From the NCBI RefSeq assembly GCF_025567095.1, contig NZ_JAOQJH010000017.1: a DNA stretch of 64,000 nucleotides; one strand, 5' to 3'. The stretch comes from Anthropogastromicrobium aceti (GTDB lineage Bacteria; Bacillota; Clostridia; Lachnospirales; Lachnospiraceae). The notes beneath the pieces are model-generated. The model saw nothing but the letters and a program-made list of their open reading frames with translations. It had not been told where the DNA came from and ran no database searches. Below, one piece after another: positions 1-7,456 of the stretch (position 1 is its first letter; each line of letters starts with the position of its first letter). A program made the translations under genes and the position numbers.

Positions 1-1
1 T

Positions 2-343
2 AATTATCAGTCATGTTCTGTGAAAGTAACAGAGCGAAATGTACACGAGTTGTTTTCGCAATATCCAATTGTATGTGAAGCTTTTGACGCACCAGATCAG
101 AAAGCAATGCTGGTAAGGGAAGTACTTACTCAGTGTCCCAATACTACAGTTGTATCGGGAAATGGAATGGCTGGATATGGAGATATCAATGAAATACAGA
201 CGAGCAGAAAAATGAGACACCTTTATGTGTGCGGAGATCAGCATACAGATGTAGGTGAGGGAATTGGTCTTATGGCTCCGAGAGTAGCAGCTTGCGCTGC
301 ACATGAAGCCAATAAAGTGATACAGCTTATTATGGAAGCATGA
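2..343 (+). CDS. thiF: ThiF family sulfur-carrier adenylyltransferase, C-terminal part (gene enters from the left edge)
   Basis: The reading frame is open to the left edge, so the true start is outside the window; a GTG at 20 is internal. ThiF adenylates the C-terminus of the sulfur carrier ThiS, which then donates sulfur for the thiazole of thiamine. The visible 114 residues match the C-terminal half of clostridial ThiF-type E1-like enzymes, with a glycine-rich SGNGMAGYG segment and a CGDQHTDVGEGIGLMAPRV stretch typical of this subgroup. The nucleotide-binding loop lies outside the window. It is followed 40 bases on by thiG and shares its strand, so it belongs to the thiamine operon. The family is clear; the exact role rests on the operon. 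Confidence 0.85.
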   Translation, partial: NYQSCSVKVTERNVHELFSQYPIVCEAFDAPDQKAMLVREVLTQCPNTTVVSGNGMAGYGDINEIQTSRKMRHLYVCGDQHTDVGEGIGLMAPRVAACAAHEANKVIQLIMEA

Positions 344-383
344 AATAAAAACTTAAAAATAAAAGTTTAATGAGGAGACAAAC

Positions 384-1148
384 ATGGAAGATAAACTGAT
401 ATTAGGTGGAAAAGAATTCAAAAGTCGTTTTATTCTGGGATCAGGAAAATATAATTTGAATCTGATTAATGCAGCAGTAGAGCAGGGTGGTGCAGAAATC
501 ATAACACTTGCTCTTAGACGTGCAAATACCAAGGAAAGTGAAAATATTTTGGATTATATTCCAAAGGGTGTCACACTGCTTCCAAATACTTCCGGTGCAC
601 GAAATGCAGAGGAGGCAGTTCGTATTGCGAGACTGAGCCGTGCAATGGGCTGTGGTGATTTTGTAAAGATAGAGATAATGCGAGATGCTAAATATCTTTT
701 CCCAGATAATCAGGAAACAATAAAAGCAACAGAAATTTTGGCAAAGGAAGGATTTGTAGTTCTGCCGTATATGAATCCTGATTTAAATGTTGCAAGAGAT
801 CTGCAAAACGCCGGAGCTGCTGCTGTAATGCCGCTGGCTGCTCCTATTGGAAGCAATAAAGGTCTGGCAACAAAAGCCATGATTCAGGTACTTATTGATG
901 AGATCGATCTGCCAGTTATTGTGGATGCAGGAATTGGAAAACCATCTCAGGCTTGTGAAGCAATGGAAATGGGAGCAGCAGCAATTATGGCAAATACGGC
1001 AATTGCAACAGCAGGGAATATACCTGATATGGCAGAGGCTTTTAAGCTTGCAATTCAGGCTGGCAGAAAAGCATATCTTACTGGAATGGGAAGAGTTCTT
1101 GCAAGAGGTGGAAGCGCATCAGATCCGTTAACAGGATTTTTACGGTAG
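384..1148 (+). CDS. thiG: Thiazole synthase ThiG
   Basis: ThiG is a cytoplasmic TIM-barrel enzyme that condenses 1-deoxy-xylulose-5-phosphate, dehydroglycine and ThiS thiocarboxylate into the thiazole phosphate of thiamine. The 254-residue protein has normal family length. K95 in the FVKIEI strand is at the place of the Schiff-base lysine, and the phosphate-binding glycine turns (GIGKPSQA, NTAIA) are present. A GAGGAG ribosome site lies about 7 bases before the ATG. It sits between thiF and thiH with 40- and 12-base gaps, the usual clostridial order. Dehydroglycine would come from the adjacent ThiH, the anaerobic route. Confidence 0.96.
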   Translation: MEDKLILGGKEFKSRFILGSGKYNLNLINAAVEQGGAEIITLALRRANTKESENILDYIPKGVTLLPNTSGARNAEEAVRIARLSRAMGCGDFVKIEIMRDAKYLFPDNQETIKATEILAKEGFVVLPYMNPDLNVARDLQNAGAAAVMPLAAPIGSNKGLATKAMIQVLIDEIDLPVIVDAGIGKPSQACEAMEMGAAAIMANTAIATAGNIPDMAEAFKLAIQAGRKAYLTGMGRVLARGGSASDPLTGFLR

Positions 1149-1160
1149 GAGGTTGTAGTC

Positions 1161-2420
1161 ATGAATGAAGAAAATCAGGTATATTTTATTGACAGTGATC
1201 AACTGCCGCCTTCCGCATTGGAAAGAAAACATCGCTTGGAGCAGGATCCCTCTTTTCGTGCTGACCATATGAAATACATGGATGGAATGCAGGTAATCGA
1301 ATCAGACATTAAAGATAAAGTGTTAAAAGCCATGGGAGAGTATGATTACAATTCCTACACTGCAGCTGATGTTGAGAGAGCACTTTCTCACGAGACATGT
1401 TCAATAGAAGACTTTAAAGCCTTTTTGTCACCTGCTGCAGCACCGTATCTGGAGCAGATGGCAAGAAAAGCAGAAGAGATAACAAAAAATCATTTTGGAA
1501 ACACTGTTTATATTTTTACACCACTTTATATAGCCAATTATTGTCAGAATTACTGCATTTACTGTGGATTCAATTGTTATAACAATATTCGCAGAAAGAA
1601 ATTAAATTTCCAGGAAATAGAGCATGAAATGCAGGTTATAGCCAAAACTGGAATGGAAGAGATACTGCTGCTTACCGGAGAAAGCCGGAAATATTCTGAT
1701 GTGGAATATATTGGTGAGGCAGTAAAAATTGCTCGGAAATATTTCAAAAACATCGGAATTGAAATTTATCCGGTAAACGTAGATGAGTATAAGTATCTTC
1801 ATGAATGCGGCGTAGATTATGTAACTGTTTTTCAGGAAACCTATAATGCAGATAAGTATGAGACACTGCATTTGCTCGGACATAAGCGTGTATGGCCGTA
1901 TCGTTTTGATTCTCAGGAACGCGCATTGATGGGAGGTATGAGAGGCGCTGGATTTTCTGCCCTTCTGGGGCTTGATGATTTCAGGAAGGATGCACTGGCG
2001 ACTGCGCTTCATGTTTATTATATAAACCGTAAATATCCTCATGCAGAGCTTTCTCTAAGCTGTCCAAGACTGCGTCCTATTGTAAATAATGATAAGATCA
2101 ATCCCCGTGATGTAGGCGAAAAAGAACTCTGCCAGGTATTATGTGCATATCGTATGTTCCTTCCTTTTGTTGGAATTACAGTATCTAGTCGTGAAAGTGC
2201 TGATTTCAGAAATGGTATTGCAAAAATTTGTGCAACAAAAGTATCAGCAGGAGTATCAACAGGTATAGGTGATCATGAAGAAAAATATGAAGGAACAAAA
2301 GATGCAGATGTAGGAGACGAGCAGTTTGAAATTAACGATTCCCGCTCTTTTGAATCCATGTATCAGGACATGGAACAGGAAGGTCTGCAGCCTGTGTTGA
2401 ATGATTACCTCTATGTGTAA
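1161..2420 (+). CDS. thiH: 2-iminoacetate synthase ThiH (radical SAM tyrosine lyase)
   Basis: ThiH cleaves tyrosine with S-adenosylmethionine to give dehydroglycine (2-iminoacetate) and p-cresol, feeding ThiG. The radical SAM cluster ligands C128, C132 and C135 form the CxxxCxxC motif. Length (419 residues) and the conserved SCPRLRP segment fit ThiH rather than the related HydG, which carries extra C-terminal cysteines for a second cluster. An AGGAGG site precedes the ATG. The stop overlaps the next gene by 20 bases, indicating tight translational linkage. Use of ThiH in place of the oxygen-dependent ThiO agrees with an anaerobic host. Confidence 0.95.
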   Translation: MNEENQVYFIDSDQLPPSALERKHRLEQDPSFRADHMKYMDGMQVIESDIKDKVLKAMGEYDYNSYTAADVERALSHETCSIEDFKAFLSPAAAPYLEQMARKAEEITKNHFGNTVYIFTPLYIANYCQNYCIYCGFNCYNNIRRKKLNFQEIEHEMQVIAKTGMEEILLLTGESRKYSDVEYIGEAVKIARKYFKNIGIEIYPVNVDEYKYLHECGVDYVTVFQETYNADKYETLHLLGHKRVWPYRFDSQERALMGGMRGAGFSALLGLDDFRKDALATALHVYYINRKYPHAELSLSCPRLRPIVNNDKINPRDVGEKELCQVLCAYRMFLPFVGITVSSRESADFRNGIAKICATKVSAGVSTGIGDHEEKYEGTKDADVGDEQFEINDSRSFESMYQDMEQEGLQPVLNDYLYV

Positions 2421-3009
2421 CAGCTACGAACATACTATTGTAATTACTAACCGTCATCTTGTGCAGGGGGATTTCCTGAAGCAGCTCGAAAAAGTAACAA
2501 AGCTGCATCCCCATGCATTGATTCTGAGAGAAAAAGATCTTACAGATGATGCTTATGAAAGTCTGGCAAAAAAAGTTTTTGATTTATGCAAGAGAGAAGA
2601 TATAACTTTCTTTTTACATACTAAGATTGAAATTGCCCGAAAAATAGGATGTCAAAACATTCATCTGTCTATTCCTGTGCTAAAAGGATTATCAGAGACA
2701 GAAAAGAAAGCTTTAACAGAAGATTTTTGTGAAATCAGTATTTCCTGCCACAGCATGGAAGATGTGGAAATTGCAATGGTAGGAGGTGCTACACAGATTA
2801 TTCTGGGAACTATTTTTGAAACAGAGTGTAAAAAAGGTGTTCTAGGCAAGGGTGTAGAGTTTGTCAGAGAAATATGTCAAAAGTGTCCGCTTCCGGTATA
2901 CGCTATAGGCGGAATGAATCTGCAAAGGCTGCCTCTTGTCATAGACGCGGGAGCTGCAGGTTGCTGCATGATGTCTGGATTTATGCAAACAACGAAAACA
3001 TTGCAATAA
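2401..3009 (+). CDS. ThiE/TenI family protein, more TenI-like (thiazole tautomerase or thiamine phosphate synthase)
   Basis: This 202-residue TIM-barrel protein closes the thiamine operon. ThiE joins the pyrimidine and thiazole halves; TenI isomerises the thiazole product of ThiG. Family features are the LREKDL strand, the SCHSMEDV loop and the C-terminal AIGGM phosphate loop. The ND and GQxD segments that hold the magnesium pyrophosphate in true ThiE are replaced (LHTK and HLSIP), while GTIFETECKKG resembles the TenI loop. I therefore lean to TenI, though automated annotation would probably say ThiE. ATGs at 2401 and 2413 are both possible; both overlap the end of thiH. Confidence 0.75.
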   Translation: MITSMCNSYEHTIVITNRHLVQGDFLKQLEKVTKLHPHALILREKDLTDDAYESLAKKVFDLCKREDITFFLHTKIEIARKIGCQNIHLSIPVLKGLSETEKKALTEDFCEISISCHSMEDVEIAMVGGATQIILGTIFETECKKGVLGKGVEFVREICQKCPLPVYAIGGMNLQRLPLVIDAGAAGCCMMSGFMQTTKTLQ

Positions 3010-3157
3010 AGTGCTTTCATAACATGACATGTCAACTGCAGTAAAATATCACAAAAAATAGCTGCAGATTTTGTTACGGGTTACGCGTTTAACCTTTGAA
3101 AAAATAATATTTCTGTTGTACCATGTAATTACAAGATTAGGAAAAGAGGGAATTAGC

Positions 3158-3307
3158 ATGGAACAGGATATGGTTCGAATTGTGGATGTTGCAGATGCGT
3201 TAGGTCTTAGCACAGCGACTGTTTCAAAAGTAATTTTTCGAACTTGGTTGGATTCTCCAAAAAATTTTCTCACTTTTTTCCAATTTTGGGTATTACTTTT
3301 TCTGTAA
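3158..3307 (+). pseudogene. N-terminal remnant of a LacI-type regulator
   Basis: From an ATG at 3158 with a good site (AAAGAGGG) the first 25 residues read as the helix-turn-helix of a LacI-family repressor (VRIVDVADALGLSTATVSKVI). After residue 25 the sequence becomes low-complexity, hydrophobic and unlike any repressor, and the frame stops at 3307. LacI proteins are normally about 330 residues, so only the DNA-binding start survives. The break is abrupt, as after a deletion or insertion. Whether the stub is still translated is unknown. Confidence 0.6.
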
Positions 3308-3314
3308 AATACTG

Positions 3315-3401
3315 TATACTGTTATACGCAGAGCGATGCCTTCTTTCGTAATGTTTTTGTGGTGATTACATTATACTATAAAAAGGCATCGTTCTATTTT
3401 T
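3315..3401 (+). other. Promoter-like box followed by a long-loop inverted repeat with T-tract (terminator or small RNA candidate)
   Basis: A TATACT box at 3315-3320 precedes an inverted repeat: GAGCGATGCC at about 3331 pairs with AAGGCATCGTTC at 3383-3394, with roughly 40 bases between the arms, and is followed by TATTTTTTG. This could end the regulator remnant or form the 3' end of a transcript of about 75 bases. The -35 match is poor. Confidence 0.35.
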
Positions 3402-3471
3402 TGAAACTTTTTGTCTTTTCAAAGTAAAATTAATAAAAAGGATGAGCGGCTTGCCGCAGTAGAAACTACTA

Positions 3472-4170
3472 ATGAAAACAATTGTTGTAACAGATATTCA
3501 TGGATGCTTAGAGGAACTTGAAAGTGTATGGGCACAGGCAGGATTTGACCCAGAGACAGACAAGCTGATCTGCCTTGGGGATTTGATGGATCGTGGTCCT
3601 TACAGTTTTGGTGTATTTGATCGCTTTCGCAGCTTGAAGCGCAAGATGGGAGAGCGCTGTATTATGATTTTGGGCAATCATGATGACATGATGATGAACT
3701 CATTTTATGATCAAGTGGTTTATGCCAGATGGATGCGAAATCAGGGACAGACGACACTCGACTCCTTTGAGGAGCATCACTGTGACCTGGAAAAACAGCT
3801 TCGCTGGTTCCATGAAATGTGTCCGTATTATGAGAATGAGGATGCCATTTTTGTTCATGCCGGATTGGTGCATGAGAAGCCAGAAGAAAATTCTCTGCAT
3901 GATTTGATCTGGGATCGAGAGATGGCGCATGGTTGTCAGTATGATGGAAAGCTTGTAATTTTCGGACATACTGAGACAGAGGAAGTAACATACCGCAGCC
4001 CAGATGGCACAAAGCTTCAGCTGCTTCCAGGAGAAACTTATGAATTGCCAAAGCAGGGCTGTATAAACATGGATACTGGTTGTGTTTACGGTCAAAAGCT
4101 CAGTGCACTTGTGATAGAAAACGGTACAATTCGTGTTTATCAGGAAAGCCATGGTGAACACATATCATAA
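3472..4170 (+). CDS. PPP-family metallophosphoesterase (serine/threonine phosphatase-like)
   Basis: This cytoplasmic phosphatase of 232 residues carries all metal-site blocks of the PPP superfamily in order: DIHG (8-11), GDLMDRG (36-42), GNHD (68-71), then HAG and FGHT near residues 128 and 165. It resembles PrpA/ApaH-like bacterial phosphatases that act on phosphoproteins or dinucleotide phosphates; the substrate cannot be read. No ribosome site sits at normal distance. AAAAGGA lies about 30 bases upstream, with two small perfect hairpins in between (3446-3457 and 3458-3470). It is flanked by gene remnants on both sides. Confidence 0.85.
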   Translation: MKTIVVTDIHGCLEELESVWAQAGFDPETDKLICLGDLMDRGPYSFGVFDRFRSLKRKMGERCIMILGNHDDMMMNSFYDQVVYARWMRNQGQTTLDSFEEHHCDLEKQLRWFHEMCPYYENEDAIFVHAGLVHEKPEENSLHDLIWDREMAHGCQYDGKLVIFGHTETEEVTYRSPDGTKLQLLPGETYELPKQGCINMDTGCVYGQKLSALVIENGTIRVYQESHGEHIS

Positions 4171-4597
4171 ACAAAAAGGACACAAATTTTTGACGAATCT
4201 AACAAACAGCGAATACCTTGCTTTTTTATACTCTGATCATACAAAAAAGAGCACAGATACTGATGAAGCGTCTAACACCGCAGAAACAAAGACCAAGGAG
4301 TGCAAGATTGAACTTTCTGATAATGGCATCTTAGTCGATGGTGAGACAATTTCCGAGAATACGGAGGATTCTGTTTATGCTGGAGCAGATATTGTTTATT
4401 ATAAAGAAGGACAGGACAGCACTTATGGTGCAGGCGATGAGGATGATGGTCATTCTGAGGAAGAGGCAGCTGAGCATACAGTTATCACAATCACAATTGA
4501 CTATGGTAATTCTGACAGGGTTTGCAGTTGGGGCAGAAGTTGTACAGGGGATTTTAACTGGATTTATAAAGCTGCAAATCAGGCTGCTTTCAATTGA
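4133..4597 (+). pseudogene. Remnant of a secreted carbohydrate-binding-domain (DUF4353-like) protein
   Basis: The middle of this 154-codon frame (about 4290-4500) matches the start of the mature part of Lachnospiraceae carbohydrate-binding-domain proteins: SDNGILVDGETIS, a VYAGADIVYY-like strand, then SEEEAAEHTVITIT. In the family this leads into a GTYRISG beta-helix, but here the sequence changes and stops after 33 codons. The usual lipoprotein signal peptide is also missing, since the frame begins inside the preceding phosphatase gene. Both ends of the parent gene are therefore lost. Identification is from memory of the family. Confidence 0.5.
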
Positions 4598-4621
4598 CAA
4601 ACAAAATTCCTATGCTATAAT
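4594..4621 (+). promoter_or_regulatory. Strong extended -10 promoter for yitT
   Basis: TTGACA at 4594-4599 and TGCTATAAT ending at 4621, with a 16-base spacer, form a near-consensus housekeeping promoter with an extended -10. It lies 48 bases before the yitT ATG. Confidence 0.85.
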
Positions 4622-4668
4622 AGCAGGCAGAGAAAAATGATAACAAAAGAGAATAGGGGAGTTTTAAA

Positions 4669-5526
4669 ATGAAGGCGAAGCTTGCGAGAACGGCATTTGA
4701 ATATGGCGTGATCACAGTGGCGACACTGCTTTTAGTAGTTGGCGTGTATTTTTTTAAGTTTCCAAATAATTTTTCATTTGGAGGAGTAACTGGTATTGCT
4801 GTTGTGCTTTCAGCAATGAGCAAAGCATCGGCAAGTTCCTACACATTTATTATCAATATGGCGCTTCTGGTGTTGGGCTTTTTATTCTTAGGAAAAAGTT
4901 TTGGTGCCAAGACAGTCTATGTCAGTGTATTAACATCAGTAGGATTGTCAGCACTTGAAAAGTTGTTTCCTATGAGTGCACCATTAACGACAGAGCCAGT
5001 GCTGGAACTGATTTTTGCAATCTTTCTTCCGGCGCTTAGTGCAGCCATTTTATTCAATATTGGCGCATCTGGCGGTGGCACAGATATCATTGCAATGATC
5101 TTAAAGAAATATACAAGCGTGCCAATTGGCACAGCACTATTTTTAGTGGATTGCGTTATTGTTATATCATCTTGCTTTGTATTTGATATTCAGACAGGTC
5201 TGTTCTCACTGACAGGTCTTTTGGCAAAGTCACTTGTCATTGATAACGTAATTGAGAGTATTAATCGCTGTAAGGTATTTTTGATTGTATGCGATAATCC
5301 AGATCCGATTTGTGAATTTATTTACCAGGATCTTAAGCGCAGCGCAACCGTTTATAAAGCACATGGCGCTTTCACGCACAATCAGAAGATGATTATTATG
5401 TCAGTTATGAAGCGTGGACAGGCAGTTCAGCTTAGAAACTTTGTAAAGCGCTATCAGCCAGGCGCATTTATTGCCATTGTAAATTCAAGTGAAATCATCG
5501 GAAAGGGCTTCCGTGGATTGAACTGA
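4669..5526 (+). CDS. YitT family membrane protein
   Basis: This 285-residue protein has the YitT layout: five or so hydrophobic segments in residues 12-190, then a soluble domain of about 80 residues (DUF2179-type) containing the HNQKMIIMSV strand. The GGVTGIAV and GASGGGTDIIA glycine-rich segments are hallmarks. YitT proteins are widespread in Firmicutes and have no settled function; a transport role is often assumed. A GGGGAG site precedes the start and a strong promoter lies just upstream. The gene ends in a repeat-derived terminator. Confidence 0.88.
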   Translation: MKAKLARTAFEYGVITVATLLLVVGVYFFKFPNNFSFGGVTGIAVVLSAMSKASASSYTFIINMALLVLGFLFLGKSFGAKTVYVSVLTSVGLSALEKLFPMSAPLTTEPVLELIFAIFLPALSAAILFNIGASGGGTDIIAMILKKYTSVPIGTALFLVDCVIVISSCFVFDIQTGLFSLTGLLAKSLVIDNVIESINRCKVFLIVCDNPDPICEFIYQDLKRSATVYKAHGAFTHNQKMIIMSVMKRGQAVQLRNFVKRYQPGAFIAIVNSSEIIGKGFRGLN

Positions 5527-5532
5527 TGAACT

Positions 5533-5612
5533 AGCCACGGGGACAGGTACAGTGGCACTTAAAGCCATGGGGACGGGTACAGTGGCACTATATCTGTCCC
5601 CCATGGTTTTCA
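5533..5612 (+). repeat. Tandem GGGGACAGGTAC-type palindromic repeats forming a terminator
   Basis: Two direct copies of a 25-base unit (GCCACGGGGACAGGTAC plus AGTGGCAC) lie at 5533-5557 and 5564-5588. A third, inverted partial copy (CTGTCCCCCATGG) lies at 5594-5606 and is followed by TTTT. Copies two and three pair into a stem, so the array probably terminates yitT. A sister element with TGTCAGGTAC in its core lies at 7336-7390. Confidence 0.75.
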
Positions 5613-5630
5613 AACACTAAATGAAAAAAC

Positions 5631-5732
5631 AAGGAGAAGAATCATGCCGCATTAACTGTTATCAAACGGCAACCAAATAAAAGCGTCATAAACCTAGGGC
5701 AAACGCTCTGGGTTTCTCGTGGCGCCTTTTTT
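5631..5732 (+). promoter_or_regulatory. Attenuator-like leader of the MFS gene: three-codon ORF plus terminator
   Basis: AAGGAGA at 5631-5637 precedes ATG-CCG-CAT-TAA at 5644-5655, a well-placed but very short reading frame. After it, arms 5690-5700 and 5705-5715 form an 11-pair stem (two G-U pairs) with a partly paired extension and a run of T at 5727-5732, ending about 60 bases before the MFS start. A translated mini-ORF followed by a terminator is the usual plan of antibiotic-controlled attenuation. No clear promoter is visible between this leader and yitT. Confidence 0.55.
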
Positions 5733-5793
5733 GCGTACAAAAAATTAATCCAAAATGTACAATACGTTCGATAACAGGAGAGTTAATATTAGA

Positions 5794-7104
5794 ATGAAAA
5801 AATCAAAATTGAATAAAAAATTAGATAAAATTAAGAGTATTAAAAGTAGCAAGCGGGGAATTCATATGTCAAGCTTAATGGACAGCTACGATGCGGTATC
5901 TTTTTTCAATGGACTTGTCTTTTTTGCACCCGTGTCTCTTCTAGTGCGCACACAGGCAGGTGTATCACAGAGCATGTTCTTTTTGTTGCAGGCGCTTCTT
6001 TCTGCAATCACTTTTCTGGGCGAGATTCCAACCGGCTTTTTGACAGATCGAATCGGATATAAGCGCTCCCTTGTGCTTTCACAGAGTCTGCTCCTTCTGG
6101 CACGAAGCCTTTTATTTGTCAGCTTTCTTTGCAAAAATCCAGTATTGTTTGCAATAGAAGCAGCAGTTGAAGGACTATCTTATTGCTTTTCTTCTGGTAC
6201 AGACAGTGCCTATTTGTATGAGGTGTACGGTAACGAAGCCTATCTTTCCAAAACAGCACATGCGTCCAATTGTGGTACAGCAGGCTTTTTGATCAGTACA
6301 CTCAGCTATGTAATTATCTATCATCAGTGTGGCATAGAAGGACTTCTTCTTTCTACGATGGCAGCAGGCACAGCTGCGGCAATCTTTTCCATAAAGCTAA
6401 AACCAGAGCCATCAAAAAATAAACAGACCTGCTATGCAAAAGAAAACGAAGCAGAAAACAAGAACTTCGCCAAGAAGGAAACATACGCATTTAATATAGA
6501 AGAAACAGTCAAAATAGAAGAAACAGCAAAACAGGGAGAGCACTCAATTAAGCAACTACTTTCCGTCATGAAACATCCAAGAGCACTTTTGTTTGCGTCA
6601 GCCCTTTCCATCTTTCAGGTATCATGGCTGCTAATCAATTTCTTTTATGTTGAAAAATTGGGAGAGTGCGGAATTTCACCAGAATGGATGTCTGCTGTTA
6701 TTTTGGGCTACTCCGCAGTAGAGATGCTTGCAGAGCCGATCATCCGAAAACTTGGAACATCTTTTTCAAAAAGTTGGGCGCGTCGATTTGGCATTCTTTG
6801 TGGTGTGGGCTTTCTGGCATTCGGCTTTGTCTCAAAGCGTATCCTCATATTGCCTCTAATGCTTGTACTTCCGCTTCTCTTAAAGCTGCCAGAATATTTT
6901 GTCATGGAGCAGGAAAATGTGCTGGTAGATCTGCTTGGCGTGAAAGAACAGCGTGCAGCGGCGTTATCCGTTTTGAATATGGGCGTCAGCATCATCGAGA
7001 TATTGGCACTATTTGCGTCGGCAGCGCTGACTGCGGCAGGAATTGGGTGGTGCTTTCTCGGAGTCGGAGTGCTTCTAATTGTTTGTATGTTATGCGTTTG
7101 TTGA
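5794..7104 (+). CDS. MFS transporter, probable drug efflux
   Basis: This membrane protein has about 12 hydrophobic segments in two halves. They are separated by a long charged, Lys/Glu-rich loop near residues 210-260. The segment GEIPTGFLTDRIGYKRSL is the MFS loop 2-3 motif. The substrate is not readable; the attenuator-like leader and the ABC-F gene downstream suggest antibiotic or toxic-compound export. I chose the ATG at 5794 (AGGAGA 12 bases upstream). An ATG at 5755 has no ribosome site, and one at 5866 would remove a Lys-rich tail of 24 residues and is also possible. Confidence 0.8.
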   Translation: MKKSKLNKKLDKIKSIKSSKRGIHMSSLMDSYDAVSFFNGLVFFAPVSLLVRTQAGVSQSMFFLLQALLSAITFLGEIPTGFLTDRIGYKRSLVLSQSLLLLARSLLFVSFLCKNPVLFAIEAAVEGLSYCFSSGTDSAYLYEVYGNEAYLSKTAHASNCGTAGFLISTLSYVIIYHQCGIEGLLLSTMAAGTAAAIFSIKLKPEPSKNKQTCYAKENEAENKNFAKKETYAFNIEETVKIEETAKQGEHSIKQLLSVMKHPRALLFASALSIFQVSWLLINFFYVEKLGECGISPEWMSAVILGYSAVEMLAEPIIRKLGTSFSKSWARRFGILCGVGFLAFGFVSKRILILPLMLVLPLLLKLPEYFVMEQENVLVDLLGVKEQRAAALSVLNMGVSIIEILALFASAALTAAGIGWCFLGVGVLLIVCMLCVC

Positions 7105-7130
7105 ACTTCCGGACTGCACAATTTTTTAGG

Positions 7131-7158
7131 TTGACAATCCTGAAAAGTCTGCTATACT
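7131..7158 (+). promoter_or_regulatory. Promoter of the ABC-F gene
   Basis: TTGACA at 7131-7136 and TATACT at 7153-7158, spacer 16. It yields a leader of about 290 bases before the ABC-F start. Confidence 0.8.
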
Positions 7159-7202
7159 GAAAAACAGAAAAAAGAAAGGCATGTAATACCCTGAAATAGG
7201 AA

Positions 7203-7326
7203 ATGCATGTACGGTGAGGGAATGATTATTCGATAAGTTGATTTGGAGTAACAAAATGGTAAGACCGTAAAGGTCTTGTTTGTGTATGCCGAATCAGTTT
7301 ATCGGGAATCATTCTCTCTATTTTTA
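7203..7326 (+). promoter_or_regulatory. ABC-F leader: mini-ORF and 27-pair terminator-like attenuator
   Basis: Arms 7216-7243 and 7292-7318 pair over 27 positions with one bulged A and a few G-U pairs, followed by TATTTTTAT. The loop holds a second small hairpin (AAGACC/GGTCTT, 7261-7277). A four-codon frame (Met-His-Val-Arg, 7203-7217) ends exactly where the left arm begins, so a stalled ribosome would block the arm and favour read-through. Such leaders are known for antibiotic-resistance ABC-F genes. The mini-ORF has only a weak, crowded ribosome site. Confidence 0.6.
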
Positions 7327-7335
7327 TGCCCAAAA

Positions 7336-7390
7336 AGCCACGGTGTCAGGTACAGTGGCTCTGAAGGCCACCGTACCTGACACCATGGCT
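7336..7390 (+). repeat. Inverted repeat with TGTCAGGTAC core
   Basis: A 25-base unit at 7336-7360 (AGCCACGGTGTCAGGTAC then AGTGGCT) and its inverted copy at 7366-7390 match at 22 of 25 positions, with a 5-base loop. This would be a very stable hairpin in the ABC-F leader, downstream of the attenuator. It resembles the repeat at 5533 but with GTGTCAGG in place of GGGACAGG. Confidence 0.75.
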
Positions 7391-7456
7391 TTAGAGAAGA
7401 TTCACGAAAGATTCACGACTGTTTCGGTGTGCAAGAAAGGCACAGGTACAACGTAT

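Noticed and set aside
7280..7456. N-terminal extension of the ABC-F protein from ATG 7280
   Set aside because: It would translate the attenuator and the palindromic repeat, and has no ribosome site; ABC-F similarity begins at 7457.
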